Below are positions 11,692 to 20,659 of a stretch of 64,000 nucleotides of DNA, in pieces. How positions within the stretch are numbered: position 1 is the stretch's first letter; each line of letters starts with the position of its first letter. Source of the DNA: an uncultured Eubacteriales bacterium (GTDB taxonomy: Bacteria; Bacillota; Clostridia; UMGS1883; UMGS1540); the NCBI GenBank assembly GCA_900552775.1, contig USAP01000001.1, forward strand, positions 1-64,000, written 5' to 3'. The position numbers and the translations under genes are program-made. The notes below the pieces were generated by a model. The model made no database searches and had not been told where the DNA came from. It saw only the letters and a program-made list of their open reading frames with translations.

Positions 11692-11700
11692 TTTGCTCAT
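11683..11700 (-). promoter_or_regulatory. Hexaloop hairpin, candidate ANTAR target
   Basis: On the minus strand ATGAGC and GTTCAT form a 6-bp stem (one G-U) around the 6-nt loop AAAGGC. Loop position 1 is A and position 4 is G, as in known ANTAR target loops. Its 3' arm and part of its loop are also the 5' base of the terminator stem, so the two structures exclude each other. A second hairpin expected for a dual ANTAR site is only weakly seen (CCC/GGG around a 7-nt AAAGTTC loop inside the terminator). Confidence 0.55.
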
Positions 11701-11721
11701 CAAAATATTTAACTTCTTTTT

Positions 11722-11750
11722 ATTTTAGCACATTTTAAATCATTTGTCAA
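11722..11750 (-). promoter_or_regulatory. Promoter of the gltB-glnA superoperon
   Basis: TTGACA (11750-11745), exactly 17 bases, then TAAAAT (11727-11722) on the minus strand. The -35 box overlaps the stop codon of the upstream thioesterase gene. Transcripts would start about 35 bases before the leader hairpin. Confidence 0.85.
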
Positions 11751-12454
11751 TTTTTTTTGAAAAATTTTGCCGAAGTATGCGTTTTTCCTTCCGCGTCTTT
11801 GAGAGCAACATCAAAAGCTCCCTCGTTTTCGCCGCTGAAAACACCTATTATATCGTTTTCGTAAACCGCCGAGCGGAAGAAAATCCCAGCTTTCTCAATC
11901 ACCGTATCAAGCGGCAGCGCCTCCTCCAGAAATTCGGCAAGGCGGACGTTGTTAACGTGATAATTCGTATCAAGATCGCGTTTACCTGCAACAATATCCA
12001 TGTATTTGCATGATGCCGCGTTTTTCGGCTCGCGCCTTATATATTCAAGATGCGGCATATCCTCGGTTTTATACATCTCTGCAATATCGGACAGAACGCG
12101 CACAGGATGACCCGTCTCCGTATTTATAAAAATCCAGACGGAAGCGGCACGCGCAATTTCCTCACCGTTTTCATCCTTCGCAACAAATGATCTGTAGCCG
12201 TAGCAGCGGTCAAACCCTGTGGTGTATGTGGTTATTTCAAGCACATCGCGCTCACGCGGATAGCGCATAACCTCAATGTTCATGGAGATCAGAATCCACG
12301 CATGCCCGAGAGAATAAAGATACTCTGCCGGGTAACCTGCCGCCGCGCTGTGATCCATGGCGCTGTTTTGAAAAAATCTCAGCATCGCCGCAAGGCTTGC
12401 GCTCTTATTCGGCGCAAGATCGCTGAATTTAACCGTAACTTTTTCGGAAAACAC
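11747..12454 (-). CDS. Acyl-ACP thioesterase
   Basis: A 235-residue double hotdog protein of the FatA/bacterial acyl-ACP thioesterase family (hydrolyses acyl-ACP to free fatty acid). Visible features are the first hotdog helix (NSAMDHSAAAGYP), WILISMNIEV, and the second-domain motif DLDTNYHVNN with the conserved Asn-His pair. The start is GTG with GGGGGCG 5 bases upstream. It is the last gene of the operon starting near 14.7 kb. The substrate chain length cannot be read from the sequence. Confidence 0.8.
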   Translation of the reverse strand: MFSEKVTVKFSDLAPNKSASLAAMLRFFQNSAMDHSAAAGYPAEYLYSLGHAWILISMNIEVMRYPRERDVLEITTYTTGFDRCYGYRSFVAKDENGEEIARAASVWIFINTETGHPVRVLSDIAEMYKTEDMPHLEYIRREPKNAASCKYMDIVAGKRDLDTNYHVNNVRLAEFLEEALPLDTVIEKAGIFFRSAVYENDIIGVFSGENEGAFDVALKDAEGKTHTSAKFFKKN

Positions 12455-12466
12455 AAAAACGCCCCC

Positions 12467-13819
12467 TTAGTTTTTAAGACTGTGCATCGGAGCCGGGATT
12501 CTGCCGCCGCGCTTTACAAATTCCTCGCACGAGAAACCGTTTATCGGCATTACGGGGCCGCTGCCCAGAAGACCGCCGAACTCCACCGTGTCTCCCACTT
12601 TTTTGCCGCATGCCGGAATAACTCTGACAGCCGTGGTTTTTGTGTTTATCATACCTATTGCCGCTTCGTCCGCAATAAGACCCGAAATTGTCTCCGCGCT
12701 TGTATCGCCCGGTACCACAACCATGTCTATTCCGACAGAGCAAACGCACGTCATAGCCTCAAGCTTTTCTATTGTGAGCGCTCCGCAGCGCGCCGCGTCT
12801 ATCATACCCGCGTCTTCGCTCACGGGAATAAACGCACCGCTTAAGCCGCCAACGTAAGAAGAAGCCATGGTTCCGCCTTTTTTAACCGCGTCATTCAAAA
12901 GCGCCAGCGCTGCCGTTGTGCCGGGCGCACCGCACTTTTCAAGACCCATTTCTTCAAGTATATGCGCAACGCTGTCACCCACCGCCGGAGTCGGCGCAAG
13001 CGAAAGATCAACTATTCCGAAAGGCACCCCGAGTCTTTCTGCCGCCTGTGTTGCCACAAGCTGACCCATTCTTGTTATCTTGAAAGCCGTTTTCTTTATT
13101 GTGTCGGCAACAACGCCGAAATCTTCGCCCTTTACCTTTTCAAGCGCGCACTTTACAACTCCGGGGCCGCTTACGCCGACGTTTATAACGCTCTCGCCTT
13201 CGCCCACGCCGTGAAATGCGCCCGCCATAAAGGGATTATCCGGCACCGCATTGCAGAAAACAACAAGCTTTGCACACGAAAAGCCCGCACTCTCCGCAGA
13301 AAGTTCCGCCGCATTTTTTATGATAACGCCCATTTTGGCAACAGCGTTCATATTTATTCCCGACTTTGTGGAGCCTATGTTAACGCTCGAGCAAACACGC
13401 TCCGTTTCTTTAAGCGCCTCGGGAATCGATTCGAGAAATTCGATATCGCCCTTTGCGTAGCCTTTATGAACAAGCGCGCTGTAGCCGCCTATAAAGTTTA
13501 CGCCCGTTTCCGCCGCGGCGCGGTCAAGCGCCTTTGCAAATTTTAAGTAATTTCCGCACGGACCGGCAACAATGGATATCGGCGTTACGGAAATACGCTT
13601 GTTTATAATCGGTATTCCGTATTCGCTCTCTATCTCCTCGCCGCACGACACAAGGTGTTCCGCCGTTTTGGTTATCTTATCGTAAACTTTTTCCGCCGCA
13701 ATGTCCGCGTCTTCGCCTATGCAGTCGATCAGGGAAATGCCCATCGTAATCGTTCTTATATCAAGGTTTTCCTCGCGGATCATATTAACGGTTTCCATTA
13801 TTTCAAAAGGATTTATCAA
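12467..13819 (-). CDS. UPF0210 (PFL family) protein
   Basis: A 450-residue protein of the UPF0210/PFL family, full length, with family features such as [16 protein letters not shown] at the N-terminus and [20 protein letters not shown]. The start is TTG, supported by GGGAGG 9 bases upstream and by the usual MINPFEI opening of the family. In many Firmicutes it lies next to a UPF0237 ACT protein, as here. Its biochemical function is not established and none is assigned. Confidence 0.88.
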   Translation of the reverse strand: MINPFEIMETVNMIREENLDIRTITMGISLIDCIGEDADIAAEKVYDKITKTAEHLVSCGEEIESEYGIPIINKRISVTPISIVAGPCGNYLKFAKALDRAAAETGVNFIGGYSALVHKGYAKGDIEFLESIPEALKETERVCSSVNIGSTKSGINMNAVAKMGVIIKNAAELSAESAGFSCAKLVVFCNAVPDNPFMAGAFHGVGEGESVINVGVSGPGVVKCALEKVKGEDFGVVADTIKKTAFKITRMGQLVATQAAERLGVPFGIVDLSLAPTPAVGDSVAHILEEMGLEKCGAPGTTAALALLNDAVKKGGTMASSYVGGLSGAFIPVSEDAGMIDAARCGALTIEKLEAMTCVCSVGIDMVVVPGDTSAETISGLIADEAAIGMINTKTTAVRVIPACGKKVGDTVEFGGLLGSGPVMPINGFSCEEFVKRGGRIPAPMHSLKN

Positions 13820-13834
13820 CTCTTAGCACCTCCC

Positions 13835-14104
13835 TTATATTCTGTGCATGGAATTGAACAAATCCTCATGCTTTATCGTAATCGACACGCCGAGTTTCTT
13901 GCCGCATTCGGAAAGTTCCTCCGAAAGTGCCGCAACTTTTTTGCTGCTGCCGCTCAAATCAACAAGCATAATCATTGTAAACACGTTTTGCATAATTGTC
14001 TGCGATATGTCAAGAATATTTACGCCGTTTTCCGCAAGCAGTGCCGAAACCGACGCTATTATACCAACCTTATCGTCTCCGAGAACCGTTATTATCGCTT
14101 TCAT
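13835..14104 (-). CDS. ACT-domain protein, UPF0237 family
   Basis: A single 89-residue ACT domain (KAIITVLGDDKVGIIASVSALLAENGVNILDISQTI). Such free-standing ACT proteins usually bind amino acids or small ligands and modulate a partner. It sits 15 bases upstream of the UPF0210 gene, a conserved pairing, so UPF0210 is the likely partner. Confidence 0.88.
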   Translation of the reverse strand: MKAIITVLGDDKVGIIASVSALLAENGVNILDISQTIMQNVFTMIMLVDLSGSSKKVAALSEELSECGKKLGVSITIKHEDLFNSMHRI

Positions 14105-14146
14105 AAAAATCTCCGTTTCTTTATTGTTTTATAATTTTCGCGTTTT

Positions 14147-14686
14147 TTACACCTCGTACACCGCGCGCGAGCCGCCTATATATTTCGGGCGCGTTCTGGC
14201 ATATGTAACATGTGCACTGCCTATTGTATCTTTCTCAAGACGCACCGGAACCGCAACATGGCGAAGGTGCATTCCAATAAACGTATCGCCTATATCCATT
14301 CCGGCATGACCCTTTACAAATTCAACAACCACGGGGTCGTCAAAAAATTTATACGCCGCCGTGCCCGCGCTGCCGCCGGCTTTTGGCTGCGGAACAACGC
14401 ATACTATTTCAAATCCGTATTTTAAAGCCGCCTCACGTTCGATAACAACCGCACGGTTTAAATGCTCACAGCACCCCACCGCAAGATATATTCCTCTCGG
14501 CTTTAATGCCGCAAGCGCTCCGCTTATAACCTGTTCGCCGAGCTCATACACCGAGCCGTGTCCTATATGCTCGCCCGCAATCTCGCTTGTAGAACAGCCC
14601 AAAACCATTATTTCTCCCGCATTAAGCTTTGCCGTATCCGCAAGAGATGTCATAGCGCGAAATACTTCTTCTTTAATATTTTCCAT
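14147..14686 (-). CDS. TIGR01440/UPF0340 family protein
   Basis: A 179-residue protein with the family hallmarks GCSTSEIAGEHIGHGSVYELG and IGDTFIGMHLRHVAVPVR. Related to Bacillus YwlG; function unknown. It is the first gene behind a good promoter and heads a four-gene operon with the ACT, UPF0210 and thioesterase genes. Confidence 0.87.
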   Translation of the reverse strand: MENIKEEVFRAMTSLADTAKLNAGEIMVLGCSTSEIAGEHIGHGSVYELGEQVISGALAALKPRGIYLAVGCCEHLNRAVVIEREAALKYGFEIVCVVPQPKAGGSAGTAAYKFFDDPVVVEFVKGHAGMDIGDTFIGMHLRHVAVPVRLEKDTIGSAHVTYARTRPKYIGGSRAVYEV

Positions 14687-14723
14687 AACAATGTACCTCC
14701 GCTTCCCATTAATCTATAAGTAT

Positions 14724-14751
14724 ATTTTACCACAATAAAACGAAAAGTCAA
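14724..14751 (-). promoter_or_regulatory. Promoter of the TIGR01440-thioesterase operon
   Basis: TTGACT (14751-14746), 16 bases, TAAAAT (14729-14724) on the minus strand, 38 bases before the ATG. The 130 bases between it and the hydrogenase gene hold only short imperfect hairpins. Confidence 0.75.
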
Positions 14752-14881
14752 CACTTTTAATGTATTTCGTAGAAAAACACAAAAAAGTCCTGACTTTATC
14801 AGTATTTAGTTGTAATTAGCAATAATAAGGCATCAATTTAATTTGCGGCAATCTCCGCTGTTGTCCTTGAGACGCGGACAG

Positions 14882-16309
14882 CTATTTTTCAAAAACCGAG
14901 ATTGCGTCCTTTATGGTTTTTTCAAAAGCCTCTCTTCCGTATTTGTCAACCTGCGCCTTGTTTTTCTCTCCGTGAGTGAGACAGCCCGCGCCGCCTATAC
15001 ATCCGCCGATGCACGCCATCCCTTCTATAAAGTTTGCGTCGGACGCACCGTGACTTTTCTTTATGAGCGCCTTGCGGCATTCCTCTATACCGTCGCACGA
15101 CTGAGCACAAAGCTCAAACTCCACTCCCTGTTCGCGCAGCCCTTCCGCAACAGCGTCCGCCAGTCCGCCGCAGCGCGCAAATATTCTTCCGAAATAGGAA
15201 GCGTTGTCGAGCACACCTTCGGGAAGGTCTGTTATTTCCATATCGCGGCTGTCAAACAGAGCCTGAAGTTCTTCAAAGGTTATGCACGAATCAACATACG
15301 GCTTAACCTCTTCCTTTTTAACCTCGGCTTTCTTTGCCGTACACGGACCTATGAAAATGATTTTCGCCGTTTTATCCATATTTTCTTTGATGTATTTTGC
15401 AATGGTTGCCATAGGCGACAGATTGTGCGAAATATTTCCGCTCATCTTCGGGAATGCTTTTTTTACATAATCCACAAATGCCGGACAGCATGAGCTTGTG
15501 AGAAAGCCTTTTTCCGCAAGCTCGCGCGACTCCGCGTATGCCACCATATCCGCTCCGAGAGCCGCCTCAACCACAGAGTGGAACCCGAGCTTTAAAAGCC
15601 CCGTTACCACCTGACCGAGTTTAGCGTATGTGAACTGGCTGGAAATTGACGGCGCCACAAGCGCATACGTTTTGTATTTTGTATTGTTTTCACTGTTTTT
15701 CAAAATGTCAATCGTGTCCAAAATATACGACTTGTCCGCAATTGCTCCGAACGGGCACTGATACACGCACGCACCGCAGGAAATACACTTATCGTTATCT
15801 ATTTTTGCGGACTTGTTTTCGTTCATGGAAATGGCTTTTATCTTGCACGCACTCTGGCAGGGACGTTTTCTGTTTATTATCGCGGAAAACGGGCATACCT
15901 TCGCGCAGGCGCCGCAGTCAACGCATTTTGACTTGTCTATATGCGCCACATGGTGGTGGTCAAACGATATCGCACCCTTTCGGCAAACATCCTCGCATCT
16001 GTGTGCCAGGCAGCCGCGGCACGAATCCGTAACTTCGTATCCGCCCATGGGACACTCGTCACAGGCGGTTTCGATAACCTCGATTACATTCGGGTTTTCA
16101 TCGTCTCCGCCCATGGCAATTTTCACCCTGTCGGCAAGAATGGCGCGTTCTTTATACACGCAGCAGCGCATGGTGGGCGTAGTGCCCGGAATGATGCGCT
16201 TCGGAATATCGGAAATATTTTTGTAAAGCGTACCCTTCCATGCTTCTCTTGCCACCTCTCTTAAGACCTTATATTTAATATACTGGACTTTAGTGTCAAA
16301 TTTTCTCAT
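14882..16309 (-). CDS. Group B-type [FeFe] hydrogenase-like protein
   Basis: 475 residues. The N-terminal half has several [4Fe-4S] motifs (CDECPMGGYEVTDSC, CRGCLAHRCEDVC, CVDCGACAKVCP, CISCGACVYQCP). The C-terminal H-cluster domain has the P1 motif TSSCCPAF, P2 GPCTAKKAE and P3 EGMACIGGCIGGAGC. These variants (PAF rather than PGW, GPC rather than MPC) are those of group B enzymes, whose physiological role is poorly known. All cluster cysteines are present, so H2 chemistry is plausible. It is the last gene of the hydrogen operon, 22 bases after a small [2Fe-2S] protein. Confidence 0.85.
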   Translation of the reverse strand: MRKFDTKVQYIKYKVLREVAREAWKGTLYKNISDIPKRIIPGTTPTMRCCVYKERAILADRVKIAMGGDDENPNVIEVIETACDECPMGGYEVTDSCRGCLAHRCEDVCRKGAISFDHHHVAHIDKSKCVDCGACAKVCPFSAIINRKRPCQSACKIKAISMNENKSAKIDNDKCISCGACVYQCPFGAIADKSYILDTIDILKNSENNTKYKTYALVAPSISSQFTYAKLGQVVTGLLKLGFHSVVEAALGADMVAYAESRELAEKGFLTSSCCPAFVDYVKKAFPKMSGNISHNLSPMATIAKYIKENMDKTAKIIFIGPCTAKKAEVKKEEVKPYVDSCITFEELQALFDSRDMEITDLPEGVLDNASYFGRIFARCGGLADAVAEGLREQGVEFELCAQSCDGIEECRKALIKKSHGASDANFIEGMACIGGCIGGAGCLTHGEKNKAQVDKYGREAFEKTIKDAISVFEK

Positions 16310-16331
16310 GCCCTCACTCCTCTACGAAACA

Positions 16332-16580
16332 CTATTTCACTTTCGGCATAACCGTTTCTTCAAAGAATTTAACGGCGGTTTCCGGCATAACGCGGTAGTC
16401 TTCTCCGTCAACCGACACCGAAACACCCTCTTTGCTGCATCTGCGCATGCAAAATGCGGCTTCGAATTTTATTTTATCGTGAAGGTCATGTTCCTCTATC
16501 ATATGGCGGAATGAAGCAATTACATTCCTTGCGCCGTTTAAATGGCATGCGCTTCCGATGCAAACACGCAGTTCTGTCAT
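16332..16580 (-). CDS. Thioredoxin-like [2Fe-2S] ferredoxin, NuoE C-domain type
   Basis: 82 residues with four cysteines in the NuoE/HydC C-domain spacing (CIGSACHLNGARNV and later AAFCMRRC). It matches only the cluster-binding half of NuoE. Start touches the stop of hydA at 16580. It is clearly paralogous to the protein at 25925-26167; each copy adjoins an atypical hydrogenase, suggesting an electron-transfer partner for it. Confidence 0.85.
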   Translation of the reverse strand: MTELRVCIGSACHLNGARNVIASFRHMIEEHDLHDKIKFEAAFCMRRCSKEGVSVSVDGEDYRVMPETAVKFFEETVMPKVK

Positions 16581-18277
16581 TATTTTTTATCCCCCTTTAC
16601 GTAATCAACATGCAGAAGCTTATGAACCTTGCCTTTTATGATATCACTGTAAAGAGAATCTATAATCGGGTTTTCCTCTGCTCGTCTTATGCTTAAAAGT
16701 CTGTCTGCGTCATAAAGGCCGCGGCCGCGCTCCGCGCGCTCTTCAGCCATTGCAAACGGCTGACCGCCGCCGCAGATACATCCGCCGGGGCATGCCATAA
16801 CCTCGATAAAGTCAAACTTTTCGCCGTTTTTCATTCTCTTTATAACGCTTTCGGCGTTGTTAAGACCGCTTACAACCGCAATATGAAGATTTTTGTCGCC
16901 GTATGTAAGGTCAAATTCTTTAACGCCGTCCATTCCGCGCTGACCGGAGTTTGCAACCGTCATCAGCGCCGAACGTGATTTGTTTGAAACCACACGGCGC
17001 AAAACGGCTTCCGTAACACCGCCCGTAACACCGAATATAAGTCCCGCACCCGAGATTGTGCCGAAAGGCATATCTATGGCTTCGGGTTCAAGTTCGGAAA
17101 ATACAATTCCCGATTCTTTTATCATGCGGATAAGCTCCTGAGTTGTTAAAACCGCGTCAACATTCGGTACGCCGTCTTCTTTAAACTCATCCCTCGCCGC
17201 CTCAAATTTTTTGCCTGTGCACGGCATAACGGCAACATGGAACATTTTCTTTGAAGCCTTCGCGCTCTGATCCTTTATTAGAGACGCGAACATCTGCATG
17301 GGAGAGCGGCATGTTGAAATGTTTGGCAGAAGCTCCGGATGCTTTTTCTCGCAATACTGTATCCAACCCGGACAGCAGGATGTAATAAGAGGCATTGCCC
17401 CTCCGTTTTCGAGTCTTCCGAGAAATTCTTCCGATTCCTCCAAAACCGTGAGGTCTGCGCCCAAAGTCGTGTCATACACCTCGTCAAAGCCTATGCGGCG
17501 CAAAGCGGCAACAATTTTGCCCATAACATTTTCGCCGTCTTTTACCCCAAGCTCACGCCCGAGCGCCACGCGCACCGCAGGCGCCACCTGAACGCTTGTC
17601 TTAACCCCGGGGTCTGAAATCGCCTTCCACACGGGAGCCATGCTGTTTTTAACCACAATCGCGCCCGTGGGACACACAACCGCGCACTGACCGCAGCCAA
17701 CGCACGGGGATTCCGCAAGCGGTTTGCCGAACGCTGTGCTTATCTCCATCTTCGAGCCGCGGAACGCAAAATCTATTGCGCCCACATTCTGCACCTCGTT
17801 GCACATTCTCACGCAGTCACCGCAAAGAATACATTTGCCGTTGTCTCTTGTTATGCAAAGAGACGAAGTGTCTTCATCCTTCCTCGACTTTGCCGAGTTC
17901 GGAAAGCGAACGCCTTCTATATTAAATCTCATTGCCAGATCCTGAAGCTTGCAGCTGGTATTGTTTTCGCACGTTGTACAGTCTCTGCAATGGTTCGCCA
18001 AAACAAGTTCCAGAATATTTTTGCGGTATTTTCTGAGTCTTTCCGTGTTTGTCTTTATAACCATTCCGGCGCGGGGAGGAGTTGAACACGCCGCGTCAAG
18101 ACCGCCGCGCTCGTTCTCCACCATGCACATACGGCAGGCGCCGTATACGGAAAGGTCGGAGTGGTAACAGAATGTGGGAAGCTTTATGCCCGCTTTTCTG
18201 ATTACCTCCAATATATTTTTCTCGTCTGTTATTTCAACCGGTATCCCGTCCACCGTCATATACTGTCTTTCGTTCAC
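16580..18277 (-). CDS. hydA: [FeFe] hydrogenase catalytic subunit, bifurcating HydA type
   Basis: Canonical group A catalytic subunit. From the N-terminus: [2Fe-2S] domain (about 35-65), His-Cys3 cluster (HCRDCTTCENNTSC), two [4Fe-4S] motifs (CILCGDCVRMC, CVGCGQCAVVCP), then the H-cluster with TSCCPGW (P1), MPCTGKKFE (P2) and EVMACPGGCICGGG (P3). The start is GTG at 18277: GGAGG is 7 bases upstream, and it lies 2 bases past the hydB stop. With HydB and HydC it should form the trimer that oxidises NADH plus reduced ferredoxin to H2, reversibly. Confidence 0.94.
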   Translation of the reverse strand: MNERQYMTVDGIPVEITDEKNILEVIRKAGIKLPTFCYHSDLSVYGACRMCMVENERGGLDAACSTPPRAGMVIKTNTERLRKYRKNILELVLANHCRDCTTCENNTSCKLQDLAMRFNIEGVRFPNSAKSRKDEDTSSLCITRDNGKCILCGDCVRMCNEVQNVGAIDFAFRGSKMEISTAFGKPLAESPCVGCGQCAVVCPTGAIVVKNSMAPVWKAISDPGVKTSVQVAPAVRVALGRELGVKDGENVMGKIVAALRRIGFDEVYDTTLGADLTVLEESEEFLGRLENGGAMPLITSCCPGWIQYCEKKHPELLPNISTCRSPMQMFASLIKDQSAKASKKMFHVAVMPCTGKKFEAARDEFKEDGVPNVDAVLTTQELIRMIKESGIVFSELEPEAIDMPFGTISGAGLIFGVTGGVTEAVLRRVVSNKSRSALMTVANSGQRGMDGVKEFDLTYGDKNLHIAVVSGLNNAESVIKRMKNGEKFDFIEVMACPGGCICGGGQPFAMAEERAERGRGLYDADRLLSIRRAEENPIIDSLYSDIIKGKVHKLLHVDYVKGDKK

Positions 18278-18279
18278 TC

Positions 18280-20154
18280 TTAACCCTCCTTTATTGCATG
18301 GAATGCACACGCCGTTATGCAGCTGCCGCAGCGGATACACTTTGAAAGGTCTATCTCAAACGGCTCTTTAATCTTTCCGCTTATTGCCTGAACCGGGCAT
18401 TGGCGCGCACACTTTGAACATCCCTTGCAAAGCTCGGGGTCAATTGATATTGTCTTAAGCTTCTGACAGGCTCCCGCAGGACATTTCTTATCATATATAT
18501 GCGCTTCGTATTCGTTTCTGAAGTTCTTTATTGTGCTTATAACGGGCTTGGATGCGGATTTTCCGAGACCGCACAGCGCCGTTGCCGAAATCGTCTCGGC
18601 AAGCTCGGACAGAAGCTCTATATCTCCGTCTTTGCCCTCTCCCGCAACTATTCTCTCCAGTATCTCAAGCATGCGCTTTGTGCCTTCTCTGCACGGGATA
18701 CACTTGCCGCATGACTCGTTCTGCGTAAAATGCATGAAAAATCTCGCAACTTCAACCATGCATGTGTCCGAATCCATAACAACAAGTCCGCCCGAGCCTA
18801 TCATTGCGCCGACTTTTTTAAGAGTGTCAAAATCAAGCGGCAAATCAAGATGTTCCTTTGTAAGACATGCGCCCGAAGGACCGCCTATCTGAACAGCTTT
18901 AAATTCACCGCCGCCGCGCATGCCGCCGCCGATATCAAATATGATTTTCCTCAAGGTTGTTCCCATCGGAACCTCAATGAGACCCGTGTTGCTTATATTT
19001 CCCGTAAGCGCAAACGCTTTTGTGCCGGAGCTGTTTTCCGAACCTATGGAGAGGAACCAGTCGGCTCCCTTTGTTATAATCGAAGGAACATTTGCATACG
19101 TTTCGACGTTATTCAAAACCGTGGGTTTATCGAAAAGACCGTGCTCAACCGTGCGCGGCGGCTTAACGCGCGGAAAACCGCGCTTGCCTTCTATAGATGC
19201 CGTAAGAGCGCTTCCTTCGCCGCACACAAATGCGCCTGCGCCGCGGTTTATATGCATACGGAACGAAAATCCCGTGCCCAGAATATTATCGCCCAAAAGT
19301 CCGAGCTCCTCTGACTGTGCTATTGCGTTTTTAAGTCGCTGCACAGCCAGCGGATATTCTGCACGCACATAAATATATCCTTCGCTTGCGCCGCAGGCAA
19401 CGCCCGCAATCATCATTCCTTCAAGCATACGGTGGGGGTCGCCCTCCATTATGCTTCTGTCCATAAACGCGCCGGGGTCGCCCTCGTCTCCGTTGCAGAC
19501 AACATATTTCTGCGGCTCGCTCTGTGCCTTAACCTGTGCCAACTTTCTGCCTGCCGGAAATCCTCCGCCCCCTCTGCCGCGCAGATTTGATTTGCTTATC
19601 TCGTCAACAATCTCGTCTCCCGTCATGTCAAACAGCGCTTTTTCAAAAGCGGAATATCCGCCAATTGCAATGTACTCGCTCACGGAATCAGCGTCAATTT
19701 TGCCGCAGTGCTCCAAAACAACGCGCGTCTGCTGTTTGTAAAAAGGGATATCATCCTGTTTTTCGTAAACCTTGCCGTCTTTTTTATAAACAAGCCTGTC
19801 TATACATTCTCCGGCTTTAACTGTTTTTTCAATTATTTCTTCACAGTCTTCAAGCTTTACTTTTGTGTAAAGCCAGCCCTGCGGCTCTATCCTGAGCAGA
19901 GGCCCCATTTCGCAGAAGCCGTGGCAGCCGCTCTTTTTAAGTCCGACGCTGCCGTCATGAGGTTCTTTTTGAAGCTCCACTTCAACCCCGATACCCTGCT
20001 GCTCCAAAAGCTCTTTTAATCTGCCGTGAATCTTAAGCGATCCGCCCGCAACGCAGCCTGTTCCGCCGCACACAATAAGCTTTTTTGACTGTGCCTCGTA
20101 AGCTGCCGCGGCAGCCTTGCGGAATTTCTTCAGTTCTTCTCTGTTTTTAATCAT
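18280..20154 (-). CDS. hydB: NADH-dependent bifurcating hydrogenase, NuoF-like flavoprotein subunit
   Basis: 624 residues: an N-terminal thioredoxin-like [2Fe-2S] domain (GGTGCVAGG), the NuoF FMN/NAD core (GRGGGGFPAGRK, NGDEGDPGAFMDR, EGSALTASIEGKRGFPR), the NuoF cluster (ESCGKCIPCREGTKR) and a C-terminal pair of [4Fe-4S] motifs (CKGCSKCARQCP, CIRCGSCITAC). This is the HydB/HndC layout, where NAD(H) and ferredoxin branches meet. It overlaps hydC by 8 bases. Confidence 0.94.
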   Translation of the reverse strand: MIKNREELKKFRKAAAAAYEAQSKKLIVCGGTGCVAGGSLKIHGRLKELLEQQGIGVEVELQKEPHDGSVGLKKSGCHGFCEMGPLLRIEPQGWLYTKVKLEDCEEIIEKTVKAGECIDRLVYKKDGKVYEKQDDIPFYKQQTRVVLEHCGKIDADSVSEYIAIGGYSAFEKALFDMTGDEIVDEISKSNLRGRGGGGFPAGRKLAQVKAQSEPQKYVVCNGDEGDPGAFMDRSIMEGDPHRMLEGMMIAGVACGASEGYIYVRAEYPLAVQRLKNAIAQSEELGLLGDNILGTGFSFRMHINRGAGAFVCGEGSALTASIEGKRGFPRVKPPRTVEHGLFDKPTVLNNVETYANVPSIITKGADWFLSIGSENSSGTKAFALTGNISNTGLIEVPMGTTLRKIIFDIGGGMRGGGEFKAVQIGGPSGACLTKEHLDLPLDFDTLKKVGAMIGSGGLVVMDSDTCMVEVARFFMHFTQNESCGKCIPCREGTKRMLEILERIVAGEGKDGDIELLSELAETISATALCGLGKSASKPVISTIKNFRNEYEAHIYDKKCPAGACQKLKTISIDPELCKGCSKCARQCPVQAISGKIKEPFEIDLSKCIRCGSCITACAFHAIKEG

Positions 20155-20632
20155 TTGCCGCCTCCTCCCTGAGCTGCTTTAAAAGCTCCGAAGCCTTGTC
20201 GGGAGTCATTGCCGGATGAACCTCTTCGTTTACCATAAGCACCGGCGCAAGTCCGCAGGCGCCGAGGCACGAAACGGTTTCAAGCGTAAAAAGAAGGTCA
20301 TCCGTCGTCTTTTTCTCCGCCGTGAGGTTCAGCTCTTTGCGCATACGATCCAGAATAGGAATCGAGCCGCGCACGTGACAGGCGGTTCCGTCACATATTC
20401 TTATAACGTATTTGCCCTTGGGCTCCAACGAAAAATTCTCGTAAAACGTTGCAACGCTGTATATGCGCGCCTCGCTCATTCCGAGCTTTTCGGCTATATA
20501 CGGGAATACCTCGCGCGGCAGATAGTGATAATGCTCCTGAATTTCCTGCAAAATCGCAATTATCGCACGCGGTTTACTGTCATGTGCGGCAAGTATACCG
20601 TCTGTCACCGCAAAATCAAATGATTCACTCAT
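20147..20632 (-). CDS. hydC: Bifurcating hydrogenase NuoE-like subunit
   Basis: 161 residues, full-length NuoE family: N-terminal helical part with LPREVFPYIAEKLGMSEARIYSVATFY, then a thioredoxin-like [2Fe-2S] domain with CDGTACHVRG and SCLGACGLAPV. Third subunit of the HydABC complex. The GAGGAG site is good and the stop overlaps hydB. Confidence 0.93.
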   Translation of the reverse strand: MSESFDFAVTDGILAAHDSKPRAIIAILQEIQEHYHYLPREVFPYIAEKLGMSEARIYSVATFYENFSLEPKGKYVIRICDGTACHVRGSIPILDRMRKELNLTAEKKTTDDLLFTLETVSCLGACGLAPVLMVNEEVHPAMTPDKASELLKQLREEAAND

Positions 20633-20659
20633 TTAATTTCTCCTCTCTTTTTCTGTCGT

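Noticed and set aside
11632-11700. Glutamine riboswitch (glnA RNA) before gltB1
   Set aside because: A CGTTCA piece resembles it, but the expected E-loop and pseudoknot partner were not found; terminator plus hexaloop explains the bases better.
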